Part shown: positions 33,805 to 43,709 of the stretch, piece by piece
How positions within the stretch are numbered: position 1 is the stretch's first letter
Layout of the letters: every line of letters begins with the position of its first letter
Origin: Sphingomonas montana
Lineage (GTDB): Bacteria > Pseudomonadota > Alphaproteobacteria > Sphingomonadales > Sphingomonadaceae
NCBI RefSeq assembly: GCF_001956315.1
Contig: NZ_KV887140.1
Location: 60,040-124,039, forward strand
Reading direction: 5' to 3'
Length of the DNA: 64,000 bases
Program-made: the position numbers and the translations under genes
Notes under the pieces: generated by a model
Database searches by the model: none
What the model was told of the DNA's origin: nothing
Seen by the model: only the letters and a program-made list of their open reading frames with translations

Positions 33805-36623
33805 GCGGCATCCTCGTCATGCCGATCGCTGGCGCGGGCCGCGCGTTGCGCGACATGGCTCAGCTGCTGCAACGCCATCATCACGGCCCCCATCACGACG
33901 CAGGCGACGCCGGTGTCGAACAGCATGGCGGTCGCCAGTTCGAACTCGCCGATCAGCGGCAGGTGGAAATAGCCGAAGCTGCTCGACAGGAACGGCGCAC
34001 CGAACGCCAGCGACCCCAGCCCCGTCGCGACCGCGATCAGCACGCCCGACGCGATCAGCGGATGCTCGCCGATCCGTCGCCGCTCGTCGGTCCAGTCGAA
34101 CCCGGACGCGAGATATTGCAACAGGATCGCAATTGCGAACAGCAGCGCGGCGACGAAGCCGCCTCCCGGCTGATTATGCCCGCGCAGGAAGATGTATATC
34201 CCGACCAGCAACCCCAGCGGCAGCAGCAGCCGCGTCGCCATCACGAACATCATCGGGTGGCGCTCGGGCGAATGCGGCATGTCCTTGCGCCACGCGCGCA
34301 ACCGGCGGCCGGCGGCCCCCCGCGCGGCCGGTTCGAGCAGCGCGTAGATCGCCAGCCCGGCAATGCCCAGCACGATGATCTCCCCCATCGTGTCGAATGC
34401 ACGGAAATCGACCAGCGTCACGTTCACCACATTGGTGCCGCCGCCCCCGGAATAGCTGTTGGCCCAGTGATAGGCGGAGACGGAATCCCGCACCGGGCGG
34501 GTCATGATCGCCCATGCCGTCCATCCCGTACCGATGCCGGCCACGATGCCCAGCGCCCCGTCGCGCAGCCGGCGGGGCGTGCCGGACAGCCGTCGCGGCG
34601 TCTTGGGCAACAGGTGCAGCGCGAGCAGCAGCAGCAGGATCGTCACCACTTCCACCGCGATCTGGGTCAGCGCCAGGTCCGGGGCGGACAGCCGGACGAA
34701 CAGCAACGCCATGACGAGCCCGATGACGCTGATGAACACCAGCACCAGGAACCGGTGCCGGTGCGCGACGACGACCGCCAGCGTGGCCGCGATCAGCGCG
34801 AACCACGCGACGATCGCGACCGGCGATGCCGGCAGCGTGGTCCGCGTGCCGGTAGCCATGCCGCCGGGCGTCATCGTGCCGTCGATCCCCAGCAGCACCG
34901 CCACCGCGAACAGCATGAACAGATAGCGTTGCAGCGAGGCGACATGCACCGCCAGCATAGCGCGCCGCACGTGCGTGACGACGGCGGCCATCGTGGCATC
35001 GAACATCCGCTTCGCGTCCGGCAGGCCACCGGCCGGCAGTATCGCCGCCAGCGCACGATGCCGCCACAGCAGCAGCGCCCCGGCCACGACTGCGGTGATG
35101 CTCATCGCCAGCGCGGGATTGACGCCGTGCCACAGCGCGAGATGGAGCACAGGCGCGGTGCCGCCGGTCACCGCCCCGCCCGCCGCCGTCACCAGCGGCC
35201 CCGCGATCGTCATCGGCAACAGCCCCAGCAGGATCGCGATCGCGACCAGCACCACCGGTGGCCCGAGCATCGCCAGTCCCGGATCGTGCGGCCGCGCCAC
35301 GGCACCCGTCCGCGTCGGTCCACAGAACAGGGCGAGCGCATAACGCAGCGAATAGGCCACCGACAGCGTCGCGGCCAGCGTCGCCAGCACCGGCACGAGC
35401 AACGCCTGCCCCGCAAAGGCGATGTGTGCGCTCTCCTCCAGCATCATCTCCTTCGAGATGAACCCGCCGAGCGGCGGCAGCCCCGCCATCGCCGCCGCCG
35501 CCAGCGTGCCGAACGTCGCGGTCACCGGCATAAGCGCGGCGAGCCCGCCCAGCCGGCGGAGATCGCGCGTGCCCGTCTCATGATCCACGATACCGGCATT
35601 CATGAACAGCGCGGCCTTGAACGCGGCGTGGTTCAGCATGTGGAAAAGCGCCGCGGTCGCCGCAGCACCCGTCCCGAACCCCAGCAGCATGACCATCAGC
35701 CCCAGCTGGCTGATCGTCGAATAGGCCAGGATCGCCTTCAGGTCGTGGCGGAACAGCGCGACCCCCGCGCCGAACAGCATCGTGACCAGCCCGGTCGTCG
35801 TGACGAGGTAGAACCAATAGTCGCTCCCCGCCAGCACCGGCCACAGCCGCGCCAGCAGGAACACACCCGCCTTCACCATCGTGGCGGAATGGAGGTACGC
35901 GCTGACCGGGGTCGGCGCGGCCATCGCGTGCGGCAACCAGAAATGGAACGGAAACTGCGCCGATTTGGTAAAGGCACCCAGCAGCACGAGCAAGAGAATG
36001 GCGGGATAGAGCGGCGACGCCTGCACGATATCGGCCCGCATCAGGATCGTCGCCAGTTCATAAGATCCCGCCGCCTGCCCCAGCAGCAGCAGCCCCGCGA
36101 TCAGCGCCAGCCCCCCGCCGCCGGTCACCGCCAGCGCCATCCGCGCGCCCTGCCGCGCATCGGCCCGGTCGCGCCAGAACCCGATCAGCAGGAACGACGA
36201 CAGGCTGGTCATCTCCCAGAACAGCAGCATCAGCAGCACATTGTTCGACAGTGCGATCCCGACCATCGCCCCCTGGAACAGCATCAGGCAGGCAAGGAAC
36301 CGTCCGGTCGCCTCATCCTTTGCCAGATACCCCTGCGCATAGACCGTGACGAGCGACCCGATCCCCAGGATCAGCCCCGCGAACAGCAGGCCGAGCGGAT
36401 CGAGCCACAGGCCGAGATCGAGCCCGATCGCCGGGATCCAGGCGATCCTGTTCACGATCACCGTACCCGCCAGCACGGTCGGTGCCGCCGCCGCCAACAG
36501 TACGAACCCGGCGACGCTCGTCCCGATCGCGATCGCGAACTGCACCCCGCGCCCCGCGCGCGCGCAGGCCGCCAGCGCCCCGGCGGCCAGGAACGGCAAG
36601 ATCGTCAGGACGAACAGGATCAT
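33801..36623 (-). CDS. mrpA: Mrp/Pha Na+/H+ antiporter fused subunits A and B
   Basis: 940 aa. The N-terminal 750 residues are MrpA, related to NuoL, with many helices and the conserved FWEMTSLSSFLLIGFW, PFHFWLPHAMAAPTPVSAYL and HMLNHAAFKAALFM; the final 150 residues (LLLPLGLLVGIYIFLRGHNQ, PGGGFVAALLFAIA) are a MrpB domain joined without a stop. This is the group 2 arrangement seen in rhizobial Pha systems, so there is no separate mrpB. The complex exchanges cytosolic Na+ or K+ for protons and supports alkali and salt tolerance. The start is the ATG at 36623; the TTG codon just before it is less likely. Confidence 0.94.
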   Translation of the reverse strand: MILFVLTILPFLAAGALAACARAGRGVQFAIAIGTSVAGFVLLAAAAPTVLAGTVIVNRIAWIPAIGLDLGLWLDPLGLLFAGLILGIGSLVTVYAQGYLAKDEATGRFLACLMLFQGAMVGIALSNNVLLMLLFWEMTSLSSFLLIGFWRDRADARQGARMALAVTGGGGLALIAGLLLLGQAAGSYELATILMRADIVQASPLYPAILLLVLLGAFTKSAQFPFHFWLPHAMAAPTPVSAYLHSATMVKAGVFLLARLWPVLAGSDYWFYLVTTTGLVTMLFGAGVALFRHDLKAILAYSTISQLGLMVMLLGFGTGAAATAALFHMLNHAAFKAALFMNAGIVDHETGTRDLRRLGGLAALMPVTATFGTLAAAAMAGLPPLGGFISKEMMLEESAHIAFAGQALLVPVLATLAATLSVAYSLRYALALFCGPTRTGAVARPHDPGLAMLGPPVVLVAIAILLGLLPMTIAGPLVTAAGGAVTGGTAPVLHLALWHGVNPALAMSITAVVAGALLLWRHRALAAILPAGGLPDAKRMFDATMAAVVTHVRRAMLAVHVASLQRYLFMLFAVAVLLGIDGTMTPGGMATGTRTTLPASPVAIVAWFALIAATLAVVVAHRHRFLVLVFISVIGLVMALLFVRLSAPDLALTQIAVEVVTILLLLLALHLLPKTPRRLSGTPRRLRDGALGIVAGIGTGWTAWAIMTRPVRDSVSAYHWANSYSGGGGTNVVNVTLVDFRAFDTMGEIIVLGIAGLAIYALLEPAARGAAGRRLRAWRKDMPHSPERHPMMFVMATRLLLPLGLLVGIYIFLRGHNQPGGGFVAALLFAIAILLQYLASGFDWTDERRRIGEHPLIASGVLIAVATGLGSLAFGAPFLSSSFGYFHLPLIGEFELATAMLFDTGVACVVMGAVMMALQQLSHVAQRAARASDRHDEDAA

Positions 36624-36764
36624 CAAATCTGGTCTCTCGGCACAGCCGACCCGTACTCCATCACGCGCCGGAATAGCGACCCGTCATCGACCGTCGCCAC
36701 GGTACGATATCCTCCGAAGACGCACGAAATACCGGGTACGCCAACCCGATGATTGGGTTCGGAA

Positions 36765-36848
36765 CCGTCCATCCCGTGCGAAGCCGGAAGGGCCGCAGTC
36801 CAATCTGCGCGCCAGCTTGCCGGCAGTCGAAAGGCTTGGCATGGACGG
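36765..36848. repeat. Palindromic element, family B, copy 3 (diverged)
   Basis: Outer arms CCGTCCATCCCGTGCGAAG and CTTGGCATGGACGG match family B, but the centre is shortened to about 45 bp and the inner arms are decayed. It lies in the 258-bp divergent region between mrpA and the arsC-like gene, just upstream of the latter. An additional inverted repeat AACCC-N7-GGGTT lies at 36743-36759 and could be an operator. Confidence 0.65.
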
Positions 36849-36881
36849 CTTGCCCGCACCCGGTTGCCGAAAGCAGGTCCC

Positions 36882-37325
36882 ATGACGTTCCGACCCCAGA
36901 CCGTCGATATCATTGTCTATCACAACCCCGCATGCGGCACGTCGCGCAACGTGCTGGGCCTGATCCGCAACGCCGGCATTGAACCGCACGTCGTCGAATA
37001 TCTCAAGACGCCCCCGTCGCGCGCGCTGCTTGTCGATCTGATCCGCCGGGCCGGCATGGCGCCCCGCGATCTGCTGCGCGAGAAGGGAACGCCCTTCGCC
37101 GAACTGGGCCTGGACGACGCCGCGCTCTCCGACGATGCGCTGCTCGATGCGATGCTGGACCACCCGATCCTCATCAACCGCCCGCTCGTCGTCGCGCCGC
37201 TCGGCGTGAAGCTGTGCCGGCCGTCGGAGACGGTCCTCGACCTGCTGCCCGAACCGCAACGGGACGCGTTCGCCAAGGAGGACGGCGAACCGGTCGTCGA
37301 TGCGTCGGGCAGACGCGTCGCCTGA
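36882..37325 (+). CDS. arsC: ArsC-family (glutaredoxin-type) arsenate reductase
   Basis: 147 aa from ATG 36882, preceded by CAGGT. The active-site loop is YHNPACGTSRNVL with Cys18, and the late motif LINRPLVV provides the substrate arginine region, as in glutaredoxin-coupled ArsC proteins that reduce arsenate to arsenite. No arsenite exporter or ArsR regulator is next to it, so it may be a solitary housekeeping copy or a related Spx/ArsC-like reductase. The same frame is open 43 codons further upstream, but that part overlaps a repeat and lacks family residues. Confidence 0.88.
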   Translation: MTFRPQTVDIIVYHNPACGTSRNVLGLIRNAGIEPHVVEYLKTPPSRALLVDLIRRAGMAPRDLLREKGTPFAELGLDDAALSDDALLDAMLDHPILINRPLVVAPLGVKLCRPSETVLDLLPEPQRDAFAKEDGEPVVDASGRRVA

Positions 37326-37595
37326 TGCCGCCTACGGCTTCGGGTGGAACCGCGCAGCCCGACGTCCGCCCGGCCATGATCTTACGCCAACGTCATCGCG
37401 CGCGACCTCCCCATGGCTGCACCTCCCGGCGCGGAAGGGCATCCGCATCGGCCGGGATCGCTGAGCGTCCCGCACCAGATCGTCCGGGTCGAGACCCCGC
37501 GATCACTGCCGCAGCGCACGCTCGTGCGGCAGGATGCAGCCGGAAATCCATTCGATAACATTGTTACAGGACACAGGTTGCCCGAGTCGCGGCGC
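37326..37595. other. Gene-free gap between arsC and the leucine operon
   Basis: 270 bp between two convergent genes. It contains a hairpin TGCCGCA-N11-TGCGGCA (37507-37531) that could end transcription, and a small A/T-rich palindrome TAACATTGTTA (37556-37566) standing out from the GC-rich surroundings. No gene was recognised. Confidence 0.45.
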
Positions 37596-38441
37596 TCAGG
37601 CCGGGTCGACATTGTTCAGCGTCGCCATTGCCTGGCGCAGGTGCGGCGCGTCGATCATCCGTCCGTCCAGCTGCAACGCGCCGACGCCGGGTTGCGCGGC
37701 AAAGGCGTCGACCACCGCCCGCGCCCGCGCGACCGTTTCGGCGTCGGGTGTGAAGGCCGCGTTGATGACCGGCACCTGCGCCGGGTGGATCGCCATCATG
37801 CCCGTAAAACCATCGCGGTATCCCCGCGCCGCATAGGCCGCCAGGCCGGCGCCGTCGCCGATCGCGGGATAGACGGTCTCGATCGCCGTCACCCCCGCGG
37901 CATGCGCCCCGAACAGCAGCAGTGCGCGGACCATCTGGTAGGGCGCGGTATAGGATCCGTCCGGTTCCCGACTGGTCGCGGCCCCGATCGCGGCGGGCAG
38001 GTCCTCCGCCCCCCAGGTCAGTCCGCACAGCCGTTCCGCAACCGAAGCATATTCGCCCAGCGTGAAGATCGCGGCCGGAACCTCCGTTGCGATCGGCAGG
38101 ATCGGCGGGCAATCCGCCCCGACCGCACGCACCAGCGACAGGATTTCGGCCGGCCCGGTAACTTTCGGCACCATGATCGCGTCGGCGTGCCGCGCGACCA
38201 TCAGGTCCGCGTCCAGCGTTCCGGCATCTAGCGGGTTGATCCGCACCATCCGCACCACGTCGCGCGGTCCGTCCGCCGGCCCCGCCAGCCAGTCCGCCAC
38301 CGCCCCGCGCGCCAGCGCCTTGCGCGCCGCCGAAACCGAATCCTCCAGGTCCAGGATGATCGCATCCGCCCCGCTCGCCGCCGCCTTCGCGAACCGTTCC
38401 GGCCGGTCGCCCGGCACGAACAGCAGCGACCGCAACCTCAT
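37596..38441 (-). CDS. HpcH/HpaI (CitE-like) aldolase, CoA-ester lyase
   Basis: 281 aa. It has the CitE-family start RSLLFVPGDRPERF, the metal-binding ILDLEDSV, MVRINPLD, the IMVPKVTG strand and LTWGAEDLPAAIG. Relatives cleave malyl-CoA, citramalyl-CoA or citryl-ACP type substrates into acetyl-CoA (or an acetyl carrier) and an oxo acid, using Mg2+. It is the last gene of the isovalerate operon, overlapping the MaoC gene by 4 bp. In this context it may handle a branched hydroxyacyl-CoA. The exact substrate is unknown. Confidence 0.85.
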   Translation of the reverse strand: MRLRSLLFVPGDRPERFAKAAASGADAIILDLEDSVSAARKALARGAVADWLAGPADGPRDVVRMVRINPLDAGTLDADLMVARHADAIMVPKVTGPAEILSLVRAVGADCPPILPIATEVPAAIFTLGEYASVAERLCGLTWGAEDLPAAIGAATSREPDGSYTAPYQMVRALLLFGAHAAGVTAIETVYPAIGDGAGLAAYAARGYRDGFTGMMAIHPAQVPVINAAFTPDAETVARARAVVDAFAAQPGVGALQLDGRMIDAPHLRQAMATLNNVDPA

Positions 38442-38890
38442 GCCGGCCGCCGCCGCAGCAGCGCGGTCCGCAGGCAGCGGCAGACGACCTCGTCGCGCTG
38501 GTTGGTCAGTTCGTGCGTGAATGTCACGATCCCCGCCTCGGGCCGCGACCGGCTGTCCTTCAGCGCGGTCACCACCGTCTCGGCGCGCATCGTATCGCCG
38601 ATGAACACCGGCTTGGGCATCACCAGCGCGTCATAGCCCAGATTGGCGACGAGCGTGCCCAGCGTCGTATCGCCGACCGACAGGCCGACCATCAGCGCGA
38701 AGGTGAAGGTGCCGTTGACGACGATCTGCCCGAACTCGCTTGCCCTCGCGGCCTCCGCATCCAGATGCAACGGCTGCGGATTATGCGTCATCGTCGAAAA
38801 CAGCAGATTGTCGGTCTCGGTCACCGTCCGGCGGATCTCGTGCGCGATCCGGTCGCCCACCTGCCATTCGTCATACCAGCGCCCGGCCAT
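38438..38890 (-). CDS. MaoC-family (R)-hydratase/dehydratase
   Basis: 150 aa single hot-dog domain. The MaoC hydratase segment is NPQPLHLDAEAA followed by FGQIVVNGTFTFALM, with the expected Asp/His active-site region around LHLD. Such enzymes hydrate enoyl-CoA double bonds. The ATG at 38890 overlaps the stop of the carboxylase alpha gene by one base, and its stop overlaps the CitE-like gene, so it is coupled to both. Within the leucine pathway it could hydrate 3-methylglutaconyl-CoA in place of the crotonase LiuC, which is absent here; this is inference. Confidence 0.84.
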   Translation of the reverse strand: MAGRWYDEWQVGDRIAHEIRRTVTETDNLLFSTMTHNPQPLHLDAEAARASEFGQIVVNGTFTFALMVGLSVGDTTLGTLVANLGYDALVMPKPVFIGDTMRAETVVTALKDSRSRPEAGIVTFTHELTNQRDEVVCRCLRTALLRRRPA

Positions 38891-40842
38891 CAGTCGTCCT
38901 TCTCGATCTGCACGAGCAGCATGCCCTCGCTCACCTGCCCGCCGTCGACCGCATGGAGCGCGGTGACGACGCCATCGAACGGCGCAGTCAGACCATGCTC
39001 CATCTTCATCGCCTCCAGCGTCACCAGCTTCTGCCCCTTCGTCACCGCCATCCCTTCGGCCACGTCCACCGCGATGATCCGCCCCGGCATGGGTGACAGG
39101 ATCGCCCCGTCGCTCGCGCCGATGCCTTGTGGTCCGCCCGGCCGATACGCCGTGAATAGTCGGGTGACGCCGTCCTCCGTCACGGCCCACCCGGCGTCGA
39201 TCCGCACCGCCTTCGGCCCGCCGCCACCCAGACCGTGCTCGCCCGCACCCTGGCGTTCGGCGAGCAGCACGTCATGCGCCTTCCCCCCTTCCGCAAGCCG
39301 CACCACCGTGGGCGCGGCATCGCGATTGAGTCGGAAGCCCTGTCCCCCCCGCCCGTTATGGTCGGCGTGCCGCCCGGCATGACGACGACCGGGCCCGCTG
39401 CCGCCGGTGCCATCCTCGAAAACGGATCGCGCAACGACCTGCAGTACTGCGTCGGACGGCTGGGCAACGGGAATCAGCGCCGCCCCCTCGGCGGCGATCA
39501 GCCCGGTGTCGATCTGCCCGGCTGCGAACCGCGCATTCCGCAGCGCCAGCGTCAGGAAACCCGCATTGGTCTTCACAGGCCAGCAGCGGGTTCGTGCCGT
39601 CATCCGCTCCAGATTGTCGATTGCCTGCGCCCGCGTCGGCGCATGCGTCACCAGCTTGGCGATCATCGGGTCGTAATATGTCGACACGGTATCGCCCTGG
39701 CGGACGCCTGTCTCGATCCGGGCCTTCCGACCGCGATGGAAGTTCGGCAGATCGAGATAGTCGAGCCGACCGATGCTGGGCAGGAACCCCGTCGCCGGGT
39801 CCTCGGCATATAACCGCGCCTCGATCGCCCAACCATTGATGGCCAGCTGGTCCTGGCGCTTCGGCAACCGCTCCCCGCTTGCCACGCGCAGCTGCCATTC
39901 GACCAGGTCGACACCGGTGATCTCCTCGGTCACCGGATGTTCGACCTGCAACCGCGTATTCATCTCCATGAACCAGATCCGGTCCGCCCGAAGCCCCTCG
40001 CTCGCGTCCGCGATGAACTCGATTGTCCCCGCCCCGACATACTCGACCGCCTTGGCCGCACGCACCGCCGCGTCGCAGATCGCCGCGCGCGTCTCGGCAT
40101 CCATGCCCGGCGCGGGCGCTTCCTCGATCACCTTCTGGTGCCGCCGCTGCAACGAACAGTCGCGCTCGAACAGGTGGACGACGTCGCCATGCGTGTCGCC
40201 GAACACCTGCACCTCGATATGGCGTGGCGACAGGATGTACTTCTCGATCAGCACGTCGGTATTGCCGAATGCCGCCGCCGCTTCGCGCTGGCAGGAGGCG
40301 AGCGCATCGTCGAACGCGGCCGGCTCGTCCACGCGCCGCATCCCCTTGCCACCGCCCCCCGCCACCGCCTTGATGAGCACCGGATAGCCGACCGCATCGG
40401 CCTCCGCCCGCAACCGCGCCGGCGTCTGGTCCGCACCCAGATAGCCCGGCGTCACCGGCACGCCCGCCGCAATCATGCGCTGCTTGGCGGCATCCTTCAG
40501 CCCCATCGCGCGGATGCTGTCCGGTCGCGGCCCGACCCAGACCAGCCCGGCCTCGATCACGGCTTCCGCGAAATCGGCATTCTCCGACAGGAAACCGTAG
40601 CCGGGGTGGATCGCCTCCGCCCCCGTCGACAGTGCCGCGGCAATGATCCGCTCGCCGACCAGATAGCTCTCCCGCGCCGGCGATGCGCCGATATGCACGG
40701 CCTCGTCGGCCTGCGCGACATGCAGCGCCTGCGCGTCGGCTTCCGAGAAGACGGCAACCGTGCGGATCCCCAGCGCCCGTGCGGTCCGGATGATCCGGCA
40801 GGCAATCTCGCCGCGATTGGCGATCAGAAGCGATGCGATCAT
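38890..40842 (-). CDS. liuD: Methylcrotonyl-CoA carboxylase alpha subunit (biotin carboxylase plus biotin carrier)
   Basis: 650 aa. The N-terminal 450 residues are a biotin carboxylase (LLIANRGEIACRIIRTARAL, GGGGKGMRRVD, WFMEMNTRLQVEHPVTEEIT); a variable linker follows, and the C-terminal biotinyl domain has EAMKMEHG with Lys613 as the biotin site. Partnered with the beta subunit next door it carboxylates an acyl-CoA; the operon context (isovaleryl-CoA dehydrogenase) points to 3-methylcrotonyl-CoA rather than propionyl- or geranyl-CoA. The ATG at 40842 starts MIASLLIANRGE; upstream in-frame codons overlap the previous gene. Confidence 0.92.
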   Translation of the reverse strand: MIASLLIANRGEIACRIIRTARALGIRTVAVFSEADAQALHVAQADEAVHIGASPARESYLVGERIIAAALSTGAEAIHPGYGFLSENADFAEAVIEAGLVWVGPRPDSIRAMGLKDAAKQRMIAAGVPVTPGYLGADQTPARLRAEADAVGYPVLIKAVAGGGGKGMRRVDEPAAFDDALASCQREAAAAFGNTDVLIEKYILSPRHIEVQVFGDTHGDVVHLFERDCSLQRRHQKVIEEAPAPGMDAETRAAICDAAVRAAKAVEYVGAGTIEFIADASEGLRADRIWFMEMNTRLQVEHPVTEEITGVDLVEWQLRVASGERLPKRQDQLAINGWAIEARLYAEDPATGFLPSIGRLDYLDLPNFHRGRKARIETGVRQGDTVSTYYDPMIAKLVTHAPTRAQAIDNLERMTARTRCWPVKTNAGFLTLALRNARFAAGQIDTGLIAAEGAALIPVAQPSDAVLQVVARSVFEDGTGGSGPGRRHAGRHADHNGRGGQGFRLNRDAAPTVVRLAEGGKAHDVLLAERQGAGEHGLGGGGPKAVRIDAGWAVTEDGVTRLFTAYRPGGPQGIGASDGAILSPMPGRIIAVDVAEGMAVTKGQKLVTLEAMKMEHGLTAPFDGVVTALHAVDGGQVSEGMLLVQIEKDD

Positions 40843-40846
40843 GCGG

Positions 40847-42448
40847 CTACATCCTGAACACGCCGAACGCGGTGCGTTCGGGAATCGGGGCATTCAACGT
40901 CGCGGCCAGCGCTAGGCCCAGCACGTCGCGGGTCTGCGCCGGATCGATGATTCCGTCGTCCCACAGCCGTGCGGTCGCGTACCACGGGTTGCCCTCGTCC
41001 TCGTACTTTGCACGGACCGGCGCCTTGAACGCCTCCGCCTCTTCCGCGGTCCAGTTGTCCGCATCGCGGTGGACGGTCGCCAGCACCGACGCCGCCTGCT
41101 CGCCGCCCATCACGCTGATCCGACTGTTCGGCCAGCTGAACAGGAAGCGCGGCCCGTACGCACGCCCGCACATCCCGTAATTCCCCGCGCCGAAGCTGCC
41201 GCCGATCAGGATCGTGATCTTCGGCACGGTCGCGGTCGCGACCGCGGTGACCAGCTTCGCGCCATGCTTGGCGATCCCCTCCGCTTCGTACCGCCCGCCG
41301 ACCATGAAGCCGGAGATATTCTGCAGGAACAGCAGCGGGATCCGCCGCTGGCAGGCCAGTTCGATGAAATGCGCGCCCTTCTGCGCACTCTCGCTGAACA
41401 GCACACCGTTGTTCGCGAGGATCGCGACGGGCATCCCATGAACATGCGCGAACCCGCAGACGAGGCTCGTCCCGTACAGCGCCTTGAACTCGTGAAACTC
41501 GGACGCATCGACGATCCGCGCGATCACCTCGCGCACATCGTAGGGCGCCCGCACGTCGGCCGGCACGATCCCGTACAGCTCCTTCGCATCGAACGCCGGC
41601 GGCCGCGGCTCGGCTACGTTCACCGGCGCCGGCACCTGCGGCGGCAGCATCGACACGATATCGCGCACGATCGCCAGCGCGTGATCGTCATCCTCCGCGA
41701 CATGATCGACCACGCCCGACCGCCGGCCATGCGTATCCGCCCCGCCCAGCTCCTCGGCTGAGATCACCTCGCCCGTCGCCGCCTTGACCAGCGGTGGCCC
41801 GGCCAGGAAGATCGTCCCCTGCCCGCGTACGATCACCGTCTCGTCCGACATCGCCGGCACATAGGCCCCGCCCGCGGTGCAACTCCCCATCACGCACGCG
41901 ATCTGCGGGATGCCGAGCGCCGACATCTGCGCCTGGTTGAAGAAGATCCGCCCGAAATGCTCGCGGTCCGGAAACACCTCCGCCTGATGCGGCAGGTTCG
42001 CGCCGCCGCTGTCGACCAGGTAAAGGCACGGCAACCGGTTCTCCTGCGCGATCTCCTGCGCGCGCAGATGCTTCTTCACGGTCAGCGGATAGTAGGTCCC
42101 GCCCTTCACCGTAGCATCGTTGCACAGGATCATGCACTGCCGCCCCGCGACGCGCCCGATGCCCGCGATCACCCCCGCGCCCGGCACCGCATCGTCATAC
42201 AATCCGTTCGCGGCGAGCTGGCCGATCTCCAGAAACGGCGATCCCGGATCGAGCAACCGCTCCACCCGGTCACGCGGCAACAGCTTGCCCCGCCCCGCAT
42301 GCCGCTCCCGCGCCGCCGCACTCCCGCCCAGCGCCGCCTTCGCGACATCGCCGCGCAGCCGCTCGACCAGCGCCCGGTTATGCGCCGCGTTCGCGCGAAA
42401 CCCTTCGGTCTCCGGCGAGAGCGCGGAAGTCAGGACCGGTGCGCTCAC
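40847..42448 (-). CDS. liuB: Methylcrotonyl-CoA carboxylase beta subunit (carboxyltransferase)
   Basis: 533 aa crotonase-fold carboxyltransferase. Recognisable blocks: [74 protein letters not shown] and [15 protein letters not shown], the pattern of the MccB branch. It transfers CO2 from biotin on the alpha subunit to 3-methylcrotonyl-CoA. The start is GTG at 42448, overlapping the isovaleryl-CoA dehydrogenase stop (GTGA); no in-frame ATG fits. The alpha subunit starts 4 bp downstream. Confidence 0.94.
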   Translation of the reverse strand: MSAPVLTSALSPETEGFRANAAHNRALVERLRGDVAKAALGGSAAARERHAGRGKLLPRDRVERLLDPGSPFLEIGQLAANGLYDDAVPGAGVIAGIGRVAGRQCMILCNDATVKGGTYYPLTVKKHLRAQEIAQENRLPCLYLVDSGGANLPHQAEVFPDREHFGRIFFNQAQMSALGIPQIACVMGSCTAGGAYVPAMSDETVIVRGQGTIFLAGPPLVKAATGEVISAEELGGADTHGRRSGVVDHVAEDDDHALAIVRDIVSMLPPQVPAPVNVAEPRPPAFDAKELYGIVPADVRAPYDVREVIARIVDASEFHEFKALYGTSLVCGFAHVHGMPVAILANNGVLFSESAQKGAHFIELACQRRIPLLFLQNISGFMVGGRYEAEGIAKHGAKLVTAVATATVPKITILIGGSFGAGNYGMCGRAYGPRFLFSWPNSRISVMGGEQAASVLATVHRDADNWTAEEAEAFKAPVRAKYEDEGNPWYATARLWDDGIIDPAQTRDVLGLALAATLNAPIPERTAFGVFRM

Positions 42449-43611
42449 TGCATCACCTTCGGCGGCGCCCCGATCAGTTCGCGACCGATCAGCATCCGCC
42501 GGATCTCGTTCGTGCCCGCCCCGATGTCGAGCAGCTTGGCGTCGCGCATATAACGCTCGACCGGCCAGTCCTTGGTATAGCCCGCCCCGCCCAGCGCCTG
42601 GATCGATTCCAGCGACACCTTCACCGCATTCTCGCTCGCCAGCAGGATCGCACCGGCCGCATCGAACCGCGTCGTGCGCCCCGCGTCGCAGCTCCGCGCC
42701 ACCGCATAGACATAGGCCCGCGCCGAATTGAGCGCGACATACATGTCGGCCACCTTCGCCTGGATCAGCTGGAATTGGCCGATCGCCTGCCCGAACTGCT
42801 GCCGCTCGCGAACATAGGGGATCACCACGTCCAGGCACGCCTGCATGATGCCCAGCTGGATCCCGGCCAGCACCGCGCGCTCGTAATCCAGCCCCGACAT
42901 CAGCACGCCGACGCCGCCATTCTCCGGCCCCATCACCGCGTCGGCCGGCACTTCGCATCCGTTGAACACCAGCTCCGCGGTCGGCGATCCACGCATGCCC
43001 ATCTTGTCGATCTTCTGCCCGATGCTGAAGCCGGCCATGTCGCGCTCGATCAGGAACGCCGTGATGCCGCGGCTCCCCTCGCCCGTCTTGGCATAAACGA
43101 CCAGCGTGTCGGCATAGGCCGCGTTGGTGATCCAGAACTTCGTCCCGTCCAGCACATAGCCGCCATCGGTCTTGCGCGCGCGCAGCTTCATCGAGACCAC
43201 ATCGGACCCGGCCGAAACCTCCGACATCGCCAGGCTCCCGACATGCTCGCCGGAAATCAGCTTGGGCAGATATTTCGCCTTCTGCGCCGCATTGCCCCAC
43301 CGGCTGATCTGGTTGACGCACAGGTTGCTGTGCGCGCCGTAGCTGAGGCCAACCGATGCCGACGCGCGCGACACTTCCTCCACCGCGACGACATGTTCCA
43401 GATAACCGAGCCCCAGCCCGCCGTCCGCCTCCGCCACCGTGATGCCGTGCAGGCCGAGCGCACCCATGGCGGGCCACAACTCTTGCGGGAACCAGTCGTC
43501 CGCATCGATCCTTGCTGCCAGCGGCGCAATCTGTTCGGCGGCAAAACGCTGCGTCGTTTCGCGGATCATGTCCGCGGTCTCACCGAGTGCGAAGTCGAAA
43601 TCAGGTGCCAT
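42445..43611 (-). CDS. liuA: Isovaleryl-CoA dehydrogenase
   Basis: 388 aa acyl-CoA dehydrogenase. FAD/substrate blocks: [65 protein letters not shown]. The glutamate in the segment [13 protein letters not shown], at the position typical of isovaleryl-CoA dehydrogenases, is the catalytic base; most other acyl-CoA dehydrogenases carry it near the C-terminus. It oxidises isovaleryl-CoA to 3-methylcrotonyl-CoA in leucine breakdown and passes electrons to ETF. It is the first gene of the operon, 98 bp from a divergent LysR gene. Confidence 0.94.
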   Translation of the reverse strand: MAPDFDFALGETADMIRETTQRFAAEQIAPLAARIDADDWFPQELWPAMGALGLHGITVAEADGGLGLGYLEHVVAVEEVSRASASVGLSYGAHSNLCVNQISRWGNAAQKAKYLPKLISGEHVGSLAMSEVSAGSDVVSMKLRARKTDGGYVLDGTKFWITNAAYADTLVVYAKTGEGSRGITAFLIERDMAGFSIGQKIDKMGMRGSPTAELVFNGCEVPADAVMGPENGGVGVLMSGLDYERAVLAGIQLGIMQACLDVVIPYVRERQQFGQAIGQFQLIQAKVADMYVALNSARAYVYAVARSCDAGRTTRFDAAGAILLASENAVKVSLESIQALGGAGYTKDWPVERYMRDAKLLDIGAGTNEIRRMLIGRELIGAPPKVMQ

Positions 43612-43709
43612 GCGGCCTCTCCGGACATTGTTCTATTTTCCGTCGGTCTAGCACTTCGGCCGTCCGCGCAGAAATTGAAACCACGCGATGCATGGCATAG
43701 GTCCGGTCT
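43612..43709. promoter_or_regulatory. Divergent promoter region, leucine operon / LysR gene
   Basis: 98 bp between the two divergent starts. It is more A/T-rich than its surroundings, with stretches such as TTGTTCTATTTTCCG and AGAAATTGAAACC, as expected for promoters. No LysR T-N11-A box with clear dyad symmetry could be fixed. Confidence 0.4.

Noticed and set aside
33819..36752. 977-codon open frame antisense to mrpA
   Set aside because: Its product is dominated by Arg, His, Gln, Pro and Asp with no domain, as expected of the complementary strand of a very GC-rich gene. The mrpA reading on the other strand is unambiguous.
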